Numbered from the stretch's first letter, positions 8,554 through 19,763 are shown. The stretch is 64,000 bases of DNA from Clostridia bacterium (GCA_900759015.1 CAAEUE010000017.1:1-64000), one strand, 5' to 3'. Translations and numbers: made by a program. Notes: a model not told the origin generated them from the letters alone.

Positions 8554-9783
8554 ATGGATGGTATTATAATGGGATTAAATATAATGCTAATTGTATTAGT
8601 AGTAATAATTATAGCATTAGTAGTGGCATATTACTTTTTAGTGTATAAAAGTAAAGTAAATAAAGAAGAAAGAGAAAAAGCAAAAGAAATAAAAACTGCA
8701 AATAAAGAATTTAATGGAATACAAAGAGAGACTACAGATAAAATACTAGATTTTGATGAGATTAGAGACGATATGATTATTAGAAAAAACGGACAACAAT
8801 ATGTAATGGTAATTCAATGTAAAGGTATAAATTATGATTTGTTATCTGAAGAAGAAAAAGAATCTGTAGAAAGAGGATTCGTAGAATTCTTAAATACAAT
8901 AAGATTTCCAATTCAGTTATATGTACAAACAAGAAGCTTAAATTTAAGAAAAACAATAGATGCATATAAAGAAAAAGTTAATTCTATAGCAGAAGAAATA
9001 AAAAATCTACAAAAAAGAAGAGTAGAATATGAAAAACAAGGTAATCAAAAACAAGTAGATATGGTAGATTTTGAAATAAGAAGAAAACAAAATGTTTTAG
9101 AATATGGACAAGATATATCTAATTATATAGGAAGAATGAGTTTTAACCAAAATGTATTACAACAAAAAACATATGTAGTAGTTTCTTATTTTAAAAGTGA
9201 ATTAGGAAATATTTCTAATTATTCAAAAGATGAAATTATAAATATGGTATTTACAGAATTATATACAAGATCAGAAACATTAATAAGAAGTTTAGGAAGT
9301 GCACAAGTTTCTGGAAGAATTTTAAATTCAGAAGAATTAACAGAATTATTATATATAGCATATAACAGAGATGAAGAGCAAATATATCAATTAGATAGAG
9401 CTTTAGATGCACAATATGATGCTTTATACTCAACATCTAAAGATGTTTTACAAAAACGTAAAGACAGAATTGATGAACAATTAGAAGATATGGCTGTGGA
9501 TTTAGCTTCAGATAGTTTAGTAGAAGCAGACAATATATTAAAAGATAAAGAAAAATTAAACAACGAGTTAAGAGAAAGAACAATGGAAATAATTGAAGAA
9601 TATAAAAATCAATTAAGTCCAGACTTATATAATGAAACAAAGAGAATAATTGAGGAAAAAACTAAACAAGAAGAAAAAGAAGAAAAAAATAATATGAAAG
9701 AAGAAAAAACAGAAGATAAAACAAATCCAACAGAAGCAAAAAAGAAGACAACAAGAGGAAGACCAAGAAAAGCGGATAAATAA
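8554..9783 (+). CDS. Membrane-anchored VirB4 N-terminal domain (TraC-like)
   Basis: 409 residues: one N-terminal span (about 7-29), then ILDFDEIRDDMIIRKNGQQY and RFPIQLYVQTRSLNL, which match the N-terminal domain of VirB4/TraC ATPases, a long helical middle, and a Lys/Glu-rich tail ending GRPRKADK. There is no Walker motif. So the usual VirB4 is encoded as two proteins, this one carrying the membrane anchor and the next the motor. CAAAGGAGG places the start at ATG 8554, although the frame is open to 8500. The basic low-complexity tail might touch DNA or wall polymers; that is inference. Confidence 0.7.
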   Translation: MDGIIMGLNIMLIVLVVIIIALVVAYYFLVYKSKVNKEEREKAKEIKTANKEFNGIQRETTDKILDFDEIRDDMIIRKNGQQYVMVIQCKGINYDLLSEEEKESVERGFVEFLNTIRFPIQLYVQTRSLNLRKTIDAYKEKVNSIAEEIKNLQKRRVEYEKQGNQKQVDMVDFEIRRKQNVLEYGQDISNYIGRMSFNQNVLQQKTYVVVSYFKSELGNISNYSKDEIINMVFTELYTRSETLIRSLGSAQVSGRILNSEELTELLYIAYNRDEEQIYQLDRALDAQYDALYSTSKDVLQKRKDRIDEQLEDMAVDLASDSLVEADNILKDKEKLNNELRERTMEIIEEYKNQLSPDLYNETKRIIEEKTKQEEKEEKNNMKEEKTEDKTNPTEAKKKTTRGRPRKADK

Positions 9784-9807
9784 CAAGGGATTGGAGGAAA
9801 GTTTTAA

Positions 9808-11802
9808 ATGAAAAATAAAAATGTTGAAGAAAAAGAAAAGAATATAGAAGTACCAAAAGGAGTGCTTGGAAAAAATGCAAAGGGAATAAAAGATTTAATT
9901 GCTCCTGCTGGAATAGATTTTTCTAATATAAATCATGTAGAAATCGTTTCTACTAAAACAAGATATGCAAGGAGTATGATTGTAGCAAATATTCCTAGAA
10001 TGTGTACATTCCCAGAATTTTTAAGAAGTATGTATACATTTGGAGATGTAAATACATCTGTATTTATTTCACCAATTAGTGAAAGTTCATCACAAACAGA
10101 CTTAAACAGAACAATTAATGAACTAGAATCAGAAAGACTTGTTGCTATAGATAGAGGTGATATAAACCGTGAAAGAATTTTAGCACAAAAAAGGATAGAG
10201 GCTGAAGACTTAAGAGATCAAATAGCAAGTGGATTTAATAAATTATATGAATCTACAATAGTATGTACATTATTTGCATATAGTCTAGAAGACCTAGATA
10301 AAGAGACAGAACTACTAGCTTCTGAAATGTCAAAAACATTAATAGATGTAAAACCAGCATGGGCAATTCAAGAAGAAGCTTTTAGATCTAATTTACCTTT
10401 TAACGAAAATACAATTAAAAAAGCACATAATTTTGATAGAAATTCAATGGCAACAGTTTTCCCATTCTTTTCTTCAGAAGTTGGACATGAAAATGGTATA
10501 CCAATTGGTTTCGATAAACAAACAGGATTACCAATATTGTTTGATAACTTTAGTTCTACACTTGCAAACTACAATTTAGTTATATTTGGTAAATCTGGTG
10601 CTGGTAAAGGTGTTACTATAAAAACAATTACAGCAAGATCATCAGTTTTAATGGGAATAGAAAGTTTAGCACTAGATGCAGAAGGTGAGTATGGAGTTGT
10701 TGCAGATGCTTTAGGTGGAGTTAATGTAACAATAAGCCCAAACTCTAATACAATTATCAACTTATTTGATATAGAACCAGAAACAGTAAAAGATGAAATA
10801 ACAGGAAGAGAAAGAGTAGTTTTGAATATAGAAAATAAAGTAGAGGATGTTACACAAGCATTACTTACAATGGCTAGAGGTAGTACAAGAAGTGAGGAAG
10901 TAAACGAACTTACAAAACAAATTATTGCAGAATCTGTTGCAGAAGAATATGAATCAAGAGGAATTACAGATGATATAAATAGTTTGTTTGAAGAAAATGA
11001 TCAAACTAAAAGATTTTCTAAAAATTACATAGGAAGAGTAAAGAAGGAAATGCCAACAATAGGTTCTTGGTTTAAAAGAATTTTAAGAAAAGGTCAAGAA
11101 AACGAGAACCCAGACTACAGATTCCATTATAGTTATTTATCTAAAGTTATGAAACAATATGTAAGAGAGTATAATGGTCAAATGGCATATTTTGATGGAC
11201 AATCAACATTCGAATTATTAGATGGAACACCATTTATAAATCTTGACATATCACAACTAGAAGAAAGATTTGCAAGACCACTTGCACAACAAATCTTACT
11301 TTCTTGGATATGGGAAAAATATGTTAAGAAAAATAGTGAAGATAAAGAAAAGGCTGCTAAGAAAAGAGTACTTATTGATGAGGCTTGGATGTTACTTCCA
11401 TATCCAGAAGCTGTTGATTTCTTAAATACAATGGCAAGACGTGCTAGAAAAAGAAATGTTTCATTAGCTGTTATGTCACAAAAATTCCAAGATTTTTATG
11501 AAAAACCAGAAGCACAAGCAGTTTTAACTTCATCAGATACAAAATTATTCTTAGCACAAGATAAATCAGAAATTCCTTATATAAAGGAAGTATTTAAATT
11601 AAGTGAAGGTGAAGCAGCTTTCTTAACAACATGTAACAGGGGTGAAGGATTATTAAAAGTTGGTTCAGATACAGCTATAATTTCTATAAGACCAACTAAG
11701 AAAGAATTTGAATTCGTAGAAACAAATGTTAACAAAATTAAATTAATACAAGAACAAAAACAAAGAGAAGAACAAAGAAATAAAAGAAATGCACAATCAT
11801 AA
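9808..11802 (+). CDS. virB4: VirB4-type secretion ATPase
   Basis: 664-residue motor of the secretion system. Walker A GKSGAGKG is at residues 261-268, Walker B VLIDEAW near 520, and SLAVMSQKFQDFYE plus LFLAQDKSEIPYIKEVF follow as in VirB4/TraE/ConE proteins. The N-terminal 200 residues keep part of the VirB4 fold (NIPRMCTFPEFLRSMY). It hydrolyses ATP at the cytoplasmic base of the channel and powers pilus assembly and transfer. It lies 24 bases after the split-off N-domain, with GGAGG before ATG. This is the best-supported member of the locus. Confidence 0.93.
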   Translation: MKNKNVEEKEKNIEVPKGVLGKNAKGIKDLIAPAGIDFSNINHVEIVSTKTRYARSMIVANIPRMCTFPEFLRSMYTFGDVNTSVFISPISESSSQTDLNRTINELESERLVAIDRGDINRERILAQKRIEAEDLRDQIASGFNKLYESTIVCTLFAYSLEDLDKETELLASEMSKTLIDVKPAWAIQEEAFRSNLPFNENTIKKAHNFDRNSMATVFPFFSSEVGHENGIPIGFDKQTGLPILFDNFSSTLANYNLVIFGKSGAGKGVTIKTITARSSVLMGIESLALDAEGEYGVVADALGGVNVTISPNSNTIINLFDIEPETVKDEITGRERVVLNIENKVEDVTQALLTMARGSTRSEEVNELTKQIIAESVAEEYESRGITDDINSLFEENDQTKRFSKNYIGRVKKEMPTIGSWFKRILRKGQENENPDYRFHYSYLSKVMKQYVREYNGQMAYFDGQSTFELLDGTPFINLDISQLEERFARPLAQQILLSWIWEKYVKKNSEDKEKAAKKRVLIDEAWMLLPYPEAVDFLNTMARRARKRNVSLAVMSQKFQDFYEKPEAQAVLTSSDTKLFLAQDKSEIPYIKEVFKLSEGEAAFLTTCNRGEGLLKVGSDTAIISIRPTKKEFEFVETNVNKIKLIQEQKQREEQRNKRNAQS

Positions 11803-11819
11803 ATTAAGAGGGAGAGTAA

Positions 11820-13010
11820 ATGATTAAAAAAGTAGGTTTAATAGTTATACTAATTGTAACAATTTTTAATTTAATAATACCTATGCAAACAACCTATGCT
11901 GCAGAGCCAAAAAAGGAAAATGTTAACGAAGTAATGAGTGGAATTTCAAATGAATCTGCAGATAGCTTTATGAACGATGGTAAAACTACAGCAAATGCTG
12001 AAGGTGGGTCATCTAAACATAAAGTATCTCCAGAACCTAGTATGGGTGGAGCTACAGCAAGTACACTTGCAAGGATACTTAACATTATACCTACTTTAAT
12101 TAGTGCTATATTAAAATCAGTTGTAAATTCACAACAAGTTTCTGGATCTGGAACGATGGAATTTACAATTCAAGATTTATTATCTGGAAAATATGATATG
12201 TTCAGCATAGATTTCTTTGGAAACGTAAATGAAACAGAGAAATTAAATGGAAAGTTAACTCAAAGTATTATAGTTTGGTATAGTGCTATGAGAAATTTAG
12301 CAGTAGGTTTAACTCTTTTAGTATTAGTATATGTAGGAATTAGAATGGCAATTTCTACTGTAGCTGATGAAAAAGCAAAATATCAAAAGATGTTAATTAG
12401 TTGGGTAAAAGGTTTCTGCTTAATATTTGTATTAATATATATTGTTACATTTGCAATAAATGTGTCGAATGCATTAGTAGATTTAGTACCAAAAAGTTCA
12501 GATAACTTAGAAAAAACTTTAATGTATGGTAATGGAACAATAGAAAATCCAGAAGAAGATTCTATAATGCAAAAGCTAGAGACACTTAAGGGTTGGAATT
12601 ATGTAGCTATTTGCGTATTGTATTGGGTAATTATTTACTACCAATTAAAATTCTTTATTTTATATTTTAAAAGGGTTTTATCTGTTGGAATATTAATAAT
12701 AATTTCTCCACTAATTTCTATAACTTATCCAATTGATAGTATTGGAGATGGTAAAGCTCAAGGCTTCCAAAGATGGCTACAAGAAATTCTTATAAACATT
12801 TTTATTCAACCACTGCATTTAGTAATATATATGATATTTATATCAGCAGCAGGAGCGATTGCAACAGCAGCACCATTACTTGCAGCAATATTCTTAATAG
12901 GTTTATCTAGAGGAGAGAAAATTGTAAAGAATGTTTTAGGAATAAGAGGTGCAAATTCAATAAGTTCATTAGGTGGAATTCGTTTAGCAAGATTTGCACA
13001 TAGGGCATAG
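11820..13010 (+). CDS. VirB6-like inner-membrane channel protein 1
   Basis: 396 residues: leader ending TTYAAEP (about 28), a soluble segment, then five or more membrane helices from residue 155. It carries the motif WYSAMRN...YVGIRMAIS...EKAKYQKML shared by all three VirB6-like proteins here, and ends with SLGGIRLARFAHR. VirB6/TrbL proteins form the membrane pore of T4SS. GGGAG precedes ATG 11820. The next gene starts 10 bases after the stop. Function assigned from topology, shared motif and position after VirB4. Confidence 0.75.
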   Translation: MIKKVGLIVILIVTIFNLIIPMQTTYAAEPKKENVNEVMSGISNESADSFMNDGKTTANAEGGSSKHKVSPEPSMGGATASTLARILNIIPTLISAILKSVVNSQQVSGSGTMEFTIQDLLSGKYDMFSIDFFGNVNETEKLNGKLTQSIIVWYSAMRNLAVGLTLLVLVYVGIRMAISTVADEKAKYQKMLISWVKGFCLIFVLIYIVTFAINVSNALVDLVPKSSDNLEKTLMYGNGTIENPEEDSIMQKLETLKGWNYVAICVLYWVIIYYQLKFFILYFKRVLSVGILIIISPLISITYPIDSIGDGKAQGFQRWLQEILINIFIQPLHLVIYMIFISAAGAIATAAPLLAAIFLIGLSRGEKIVKNVLGIRGANSISSLGGIRLARFAHRA

Positions 13011-13020
13011 AGGTGTTTAT

Positions 13021-14511
13021 ATGAAGAAAAAAAATAAAAAAACAATGAATAAGCGAAAAAAGAAAATTATTATAATATCAACGGCGATTGTAGCATTTTT
13101 TATCATATTAATTGTAGCTATGAGACTTACTCAAAGTAATAAGAAAATAGATTCTATAGATGAAGCAAATTCTTTGCAAAGTGTAGTAGAATTTTGTGAA
13201 TGTAAATTTATATCTAGTAAAGATTCAGAGCAAGATGGATATAATATGGATATTTATTTGGAGTTTAAATATGATCCATATATAGATGGAGAATCTAAAC
13301 AAGCATATTATGATGTAACAATAGATGCAATTACCAAATATTTAACATACAGAAAAATTAGACTAATAGATGAATCTAGAAATCTTATTATAAGGGTAGA
13401 TACAAATGCTATATCTATTACAAAGAAATACTTTAATGATGTAGAGGAATCAGAATATTTTAATAAATTGTTATCACAATATAATTTAGAAAATAAGCAA
13501 GAATTTAAAGAAACAGAATTTAATGTGAATTCAGAATTACAAACATTAATAAATAATGAATGGAATACAGAAAATGTAAATTTTGGTTCAAAAACTAGTA
13601 CATTTAGAAACTATGATATATATTTTGAAAACGGATACAGAGTAAGAAATATAAATGGAAAGATTTTTAATATAGTATTTACAAACAAATTTGGGAAAAC
13701 AGTTATAAATGATATTAAGGTTGGCGACAGTTTTGATGATATAAAAGCAGAATTAGGTGATAATTATATAGAAAAAAATGCAATATTAGAATATATGGGA
13801 AAAGATTTATATGTATGTTTTTCTGCAGATGAAATTTCTATATATCCAAGATTTATATATAATTATACTCAATTCGAAAAAATCGTAGAGCAATATAATG
13901 AAGATAGAGATTTTAATTCATTTATGAATAAATTAACAAATTTATGGCCGGATTATTCATACTATTCTTATAATACTGATTATTGTAAAATTTATTATCC
14001 TTTACAAGGAGTAAAAATAGATAATAGTACTAATGCTCTAAATGGTATACAAATTTACAAAGAATATACAGGCTCTTTTAAAGAAGAACATAAGGATTAT
14101 TACCAATTATATTATAAAACAAATGATAGTTTAATAATTGAACAAGAATTAAGCAGAAGAATGGAAAAGAGTGAGATCCCAAACGATGCAGATACTTACT
14201 TAAGTACTAAATATGCAGAAAAATCAGTAAGAAATGAAGATGGAAAAAAATATAATATTGCATTTTTCTCTATAGATGGAAGTAATCCAGATAGTGAACT
14301 AAATAAAAATATATATGCAAGTACAACTTATTGGTATGATGATGATAACTATATATATAGTATAGATAATCAAGGTATATATGTATATAATGCAACAACA
14401 AGGGAGACAAAAACAATTGTTAGTGGAACAGATAAGTTTGAAGTAACAAACTTTGACTATGTAAATAAAATATTAACATATGATGGAAAAGATGTAAAAA
14501 TAGAACTATAA
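13021..14511 (+). CDS. Single-span extracytoplasmic protein of the secretion locus, unknown family
   Basis: 496 residues: basic N-terminus (MKKKNKKTMNKRKKK), one span at about 20-40, then an entirely polar, Asp/Tyr-rich outer region of ~450 residues. I do not recognise a fold; blocks such as GYRVRNINGKIFNIVFTN and KVGDSFDDIKAELGDNYIEK suggest repeated small beta-rich units. AGAGGTG before ATG 13021 fixes the start; an earlier ATG at 12994 overlaps the previous gene and lacks a site. It sits between two VirB6 genes, so is likely a structural outer component. Confidence 0.6.
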   Translation: MKKKNKKTMNKRKKKIIIISTAIVAFFIILIVAMRLTQSNKKIDSIDEANSLQSVVEFCECKFISSKDSEQDGYNMDIYLEFKYDPYIDGESKQAYYDVTIDAITKYLTYRKIRLIDESRNLIIRVDTNAISITKKYFNDVEESEYFNKLLSQYNLENKQEFKETEFNVNSELQTLINNEWNTENVNFGSKTSTFRNYDIYFENGYRVRNINGKIFNIVFTNKFGKTVINDIKVGDSFDDIKAELGDNYIEKNAILEYMGKDLYVCFSADEISIYPRFIYNYTQFEKIVEQYNEDRDFNSFMNKLTNLWPDYSYYSYNTDYCKIYYPLQGVKIDNSTNALNGIQIYKEYTGSFKEEHKDYYQLYYKTNDSLIIEQELSRRMEKSEIPNDADTYLSTKYAEKSVRNEDGKKYNIAFFSIDGSNPDSELNKNIYASTTYWYDDDNYIYSIDNQGIYVYNATTRETKTIVSGTDKFEVTNFDYVNKILTYDGKDVKIEL

Positions 14512-14523
14512 AGGAAGGAGAAG

Positions 14524-17500
14524 ATGATGAACAAATTAAAGAAATTTTCTAAAAATATTTTAATCTCATTTTTTATATTTTATATTATTATAGCAAATAC
14601 ATCATCTTCTTTTGCAAGAAATTTTGACGATGGTGCAAGATCATTTTTAGCAGAACAGACAGAACAATTTATAGAACAATATGCTAGTATTACAATTTAT
14701 AGTACAGAACCAGAAGATGTACCTGCACATTTTAATAGTGATAAATCTGTATTTTATTCTTGTTGTACTACAGGTGTTGCATATATGTACCAGATATTTC
14801 TTGGATTAAATATATATTCTTTACGGGTTTGATTCATATGCTTCGACAAATAAAACTTCATTAAGAAACGAAAATTGGCACGAAGTTTCACCAGCAGAAG
14901 CAAAACCAGGAGATATTTTAATAAGAGATGGGCATGCAGAGATGGTAGCAGCAGCTAATCCAAGTGCAAATTCAACAAGAGATTTAAGACATTTTAATTT
15001 TGGTAGTTCAGATCCAGTATTAAAAGTTCATGAACCACCAACTAGCCAAAATGATTCGTTTGACGTAATATTCGCATTAAATGAAGATGTTCAAGTAACA
15101 CCATCAGGAAGTGTACCTGCAAGTGATGAATTTCTTGAAGAAGAAAATAATGCTACAGAGGACCCAGCAGACGAATTTTATTATCAAGGTTTAGCACAAG
15201 GTTCATTTTCAGGTACAAAATCAGCTAATTTATTAGCATGGTTGTTTAATTTAATTTCACAATTAGTTGATTACATTCTTGGATTTATGACCATGATAAT
15301 AAAAGTTGTTATTATAGGATGGGCAAATATTTTTGTTAATATTATTACAGAATCACTTGATGCTCTTACTGGTGAAGCAGTAGAAGCACCAGTAGAAGAT
15401 GAAGAAAATACAAGTGGAAATACAACAACTAATACAACACAAGCAAATGTTGTAAATTCTGATACAGCAGAAAATCAAACACAATCAATATTAGATAATG
15501 ATAATTTATATACACCTTCTTCAACAGAATTACAACCAGAAGGTGATGATAAACTAACAATAGACAAAATCATATTTAATCAAATTCCATTATTAGATGT
15601 AAATATGTTTTCAGACACTGCAGGTGGATATACGTTAAAAGAGGATTCTTCATTACAAATTATAAGAGATAGTGTTGCTACATGGTATTATGCAATAAGA
15701 AATGTAACAATAGCAGTAATGTTAGTCATTTTAATATATATAGGTATAAAAATGGCAATATCTTCAATAGCTTCAGAAAAAGCAGAATATAAGAGAATGT
15801 TAGTAAATTGGCTTGTAGGTTTTCTTATAATATTTGTTATTCATTTCTTCCTAATATTTGTACTTAATTTAAATTCTACAATATTAGGATGGATAATGGA
15901 TGCCCAAAAAAGCATGGGATATGAAGATAGTATATATGAAACAGTAAGAACAAAAGCTTATGAAATAAAATTCTCTTCTGGAATGATAGGAACTATTTTA
16001 TATATTGTATTAATAGTATTAATGTTGAAATTCTTATATATATACATAAAAAGACTTTTAGGAGTTTGTATACTTATTGTTATGGCCCCAATGATGGGAG
16101 CAAGTTATGCTATATCAAAAGTAAGGACTGGAAAAGCAAAAGCATTTACTAGATGGATGAAAGATTACACATTATTGGTATTAATACAAAGTGTACATGC
16201 TCTAATATATACATGTTTCGTAACTGTAGTATTACAATTGACAAATGAATCTATGGGCGGAATAATGATAGCATTAGTTGTTATGAACTTTATGTTTAAA
16301 GCAACAAATATATTTACAAGTATATTTAGTATGGTAGGAGATAAAGACGGTGGTTCAAGATCACTAGATACAATATTAAAATCTAACCCAAGAACAGAAA
16401 TTTTAGGAACTATGTTTGTAGCAGGAGAAGTTGGAAAATCACTTAAAGGTTTTGCTACTGGTGCTGTTAAATTTGGAAAAGATTTAAAGAGAAATACAAC
16501 AGGTAGAAAAGAGAAAAAGAAACAAGTACAGTTACAAGCATTAGGATATGGTAATTTAGGTAAAAGAGCATTAGGAAAGAGTTGGCTTGGAACTAAAAAT
16601 ATTGATGTAGCTACTGGTCAATATGTACCAAAAGGAAAAGCAGAAAGATTAACTTCATTATCAGAAGATTTAAATAAAGAAGTATTAAGAACTAGAGAAA
16701 ATAGAAAAAATTCAAGAAAGAAATTTGTAAAGGATTTATATACAGTACATGATAATAGAATGACAAATGCTTTAAAAATTGTTACTGCACTTCCTTTAAT
16801 GGGAGTTTCAGGATTAGAAGAAGTAGCAGCAACTAATATGGCATCAGTTATACTAGGTGGAGGAAAGAAAAATATAAAAAAACCTAAAACTAGTATTAGA
16901 CAGAAATTTTCAAATATTAGAACAAATGGAGTTAAGAATACCGCAAAAGATGCAGCAAAAAATAAGGTTGATGAAGGATTATTAAAACCAACTGCTAAAA
17001 TTCAAGATACTTACGAAAGTAGAATGTCAAAAATTAATGAAGCAAAAAGTGCCGAATCAAATATTATTGACTTATATACAAAAGGAAGAAAAGCGAAGGA
17101 AGAAGACTTCAAATCAATGGGAAGTCACGGTATGGACGATAAATCTATAAAAACAATGGCTAAGAAATCTTTTGATGATTCATATAGAAGAACTGTAGAA
17201 GATATATTCAGTATATCTGACATGGTAGATGAGAGATTAGACAGAGAAAGACATTTACAACCATATAAAGACGATTTAGGAATTGATGATAAAACGATTG
17301 GAAAAAATAGTATAGAAACAGTAAAAACAAGGGTAAGACAGCAAGCTACAAATAATATTTCAGATAAATTAAGAGACAAATACTTAAGAGAAAATAATTA
17401 TAAAATAGATGATGTAACAGAAAGGAAAATTAAACAAGAAACAGATGAAAGAGTATCAAAATTCATGAAAGACTTAGAGAAAGAAATAGATGATAAGTCA

Positions 17501-17848
17501 ATTAAGGATGAAAATTTAGCAAATGATCCATCAATTATAAAAGGTGATAGATTTGATTATTCAGAAACTATAAAGGCAGATGAATTAAAATCAACAATTG
17601 AAGATCTTATGAAAAAACATGATGCAAACAAAAGAGCAGAAAAAGGAATGGAAGAGCTAAGAGAACAAATGCAAAAATTACAGAGAATAGATAGAGAGTA
17701 TGCTGATTTAGAAGGCAATAAAGATAAATCTTATCTATATAAGGCTAGCACAGACATTCATTCAACTAATGAGAAACGTAGTAATTTAAAAAATGTACTA
17801 ACAAGTGTAACTTTTAGAAACATAGATATAGATGGGGGAAGGAGATAA
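14524..17848 (+). CDS. VirB6-like protein 2 with N-terminal NlpC/P60 hydrolase; needs +1 frameshift at CGG
   Basis: Two frames join to 1107 residues. Frame one (14524-14823) gives a leader ending SSFAR and the catalytic-Cys block YSCCTTGVAYMY (Cys80/81). Frame +1 (14825-17848) gives the His block EAKPGDILIRDGHAEMV (His137), a span, the VirB6 core WYYAIRN...IGIKMAIS, and a ~450-residue Lys/Glu-rich cytoplasmic tail with coiled coils. The break is at TTA-CGG-GTT: skipping the C gives SLGFDSY and restores the hydrolase. Without the shift the product stops after 102 residues with no His. AAGGAAGGAG precedes the start. It would cut the wall and form the channel at once. Confidence 0.75.
14824..14827 (+). 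other. Putative +1 recoding site 1 (CGGG)
   Basis: Zero frame reads TTA CGG GTT TGA; +1 frame reads GGG TTT GAT onward and stays open for 1007 codons. The site separates the Cys and His halves of an NlpC/P60 domain. Confidence 0.65.
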
Positions 17849-17849
17849 C

Positions 17850-19763
17850 ATGAAAAGGAGTTTATTCAAAATATTAACTATTACCATATGTATAATTACA
17901 ATGTTGAATTTTGTGCTACCAAATGTAATGTGTGTTGTATATGCAGATAATACAACAAATACAACAACATCTGCACAGAAAGAAGAAAACAGCGTAGTGG
18001 AAAAAATTGAGGGATTTATTGGAGGAGTAGCAGATGGTGTAGCAGGTTTACTTACTTGGCCATTAAGAATCCTAATTGTAGCATTTGGTTATGCATTAAG
18101 ATTAGTAATAGGTGGAATTGCATCTATTGCGGGAGGTCAATTTGACATTAATATTAGTCCACAAGATATTCTATTTGACAAACTCGAAATAACAGATGTG
18201 AATTTCTTTAGCTTTAAAAGAGCTGATGGTTCTGATTTAAGTGCAGGAGTATTAACAATAAGGCAGAATATCGCAATATGGTACTATGCTTTAAGAAATT
18301 TAGCAATAGGTATTTTACTTGCAGTATTAGTATATGTAGGAATTAGAATGGCTATCTCTACAGTAGCATCTGAAGAGGCAAAATATAAAACAATGTTAAA
18401 AGATTGGGTAGTAAGTTTTGTTTTAGTATTTTTACTACAATATATAATAGCTTTTACATTAAATGCCAATAATGCTTTAGTTACTATTCTCGAAAAAGCA
18501 ATGGGAAAAGCTGTTGATACTTCAATATTTTCTGATGTAATGGATAGATTTGCTATACAGGGAGTGAATCCGATTTCATTTACAATGGGCTTTGGATCTG
18601 CAATAGCATTTTGCATACTAGTTGGTGTTACAGCATCTTTCTTAGTATTTTATATAAAACGTATGCTTACATTAGCATTTTTAATAATAATATCACCAAT
18701 TGTTACAGTAACATATTCTATAGATAAAATGGGTGATAATCAATCACAAGCATTAAATAAATGGGTAAAAGAATTTGTATATACTGTTTTGATACAACCA
18801 TTTCAATGTTTAATTTATATAGTTTTTGCAACAACAGCACTAGATTTAATGCAAGATAAAACACTGGGAGCAGCAATTTTAGGTTGCATAATGCTATTAT
18901 TTATACATCAAGCAGAGCATATAGTAAGAGGAATATTCAGCTTCGAACATGCTCACAACTTAGGAGATACATTTATGACATTAACAATTGTTAAATCTTT
19001 AGGAAGTAGCTTAAGTAAAATTGGACAATCTGCAGCAGGTGGTGCTGGTGGAAGAGCAGCAGGAGCTGCCCCTGCAGCAGGCGGTGCACAAGGACCAAGA
19101 CAAACAAATCAAGCTAGAAATAATGTTAATAGTAATCATAATATTTCTAAAGGTTACCAAAAAGGTAGAAAGACTAATCCAGTGGTGTCTAAAGTTAAGA
19201 GCGGTGCAGAAAAACTTGCAAATACTAAAGCTGGAAAAGTTTTAGGAGTAGCAGGCAAACCAGTAGGATGGATTGCAAGGAAAGGTATTGGTACAGCGGC
19301 AACTCTTGCAACATATGCCCCACAATTTGCTTTGACTGCAATGGGAGCAGGTGCTGGTGGTATGAATGGAGCAATTATAGGATATACTGTTGGAAAAGGA
19401 GCATATACAGCTGAGAAAAATATAATAAATAATGCGGTTACAAAACGTGATCAAAAAACAGCGGTTAGAACACAAACTGGTCAAGCTTATAATGATTGGG
19501 TACAAACAAGAGGATTACAAAATTCTCCAGTTACTGCAGCAACAAGATATGAAGCAATAGCAAGAGGTGTTTTACAAGGACAAGATGTAAATTCATTTGC
19601 ACAGGAAGACCAACAATTAGCACAAAGTTTAGCACAATATAGAAATACTTTTGAACAAATGGGAATATCTCAACAAAATATAGCAAAAGACATGGAAAGA
19701 ACTTTAGTAAAAATGCAAGAACTACAGGCAAGACAAAATAATAATGGAGGAGGAAACCCATAG
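17850..19763 (+). CDS. VirB6-like inner-membrane channel protein 3
   Basis: 637 residues: leader ending VVYADN (about 32), an amphipathic region, the VirB6 motif WYYALRN...YVGIRMAIS...EEAKYKTML (residues about 145-190), several further spans, FSFEHAHN, and an Ala/Gly/Gln-rich C-terminal tail of ~230 residues that contains two further weakly hydrophobic stretches. The start codon overlaps no earlier gene: its GGAAGGAG lies in the last codons of the preceding gene, one base before the new ATG. This suggests translational coupling. Third paralogue of the same pore family. Confidence 0.75.
   Translation: MKRSLFKILTITICIITMLNFVLPNVMCVVYADNTTNTTTSAQKEENSVVEKIEGFIGGVADGVAGLLTWPLRILIVAFGYALRLVIGGIASIAGGQFDINISPQDILFDKLEITDVNFFSFKRADGSDLSAGVLTIRQNIAIWYYALRNLAIGILLAVLVYVGIRMAISTVASEEAKYKTMLKDWVVSFVLVFLLQYIIAFTLNANNALVTILEKAMGKAVDTSIFSDVMDRFAIQGVNPISFTMGFGSAIAFCILVGVTASFLVFYIKRMLTLAFLIIISPIVTVTYSIDKMGDNQSQALNKWVKEFVYTVLIQPFQCLIYIVFATTALDLMQDKTLGAAILGCIMLLFIHQAEHIVRGIFSFEHAHNLGDTFMTLTIVKSLGSSLSKIGQSAAGGAGGRAAGAAPAAGGAQGPRQTNQARNNVNSNHNISKGYQKGRKTNPVVSKVKSGAEKLANTKAGKVLGVAGKPVGWIARKGIGTAATLATYAPQFALTAMGAGAGGMNGAIIGYTVGKGAYTAEKNIINNAVTKRDQKTAVRTQTGQAYNDWVQTRGLQNSPVTAATRYEAIARGVLQGQDVNSFAQEDQQLAQSLAQYRNTFEQMGISQQNIAKDMERTLVKMQELQARQNNNGGGNP

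Noticed and set aside
12994..13020. Earlier start of the unknown secretion-locus protein
   Set aside because: It overlaps the VirB6 gene and lacks a ribosome site, while AGAGGTG precedes ATG 13021.
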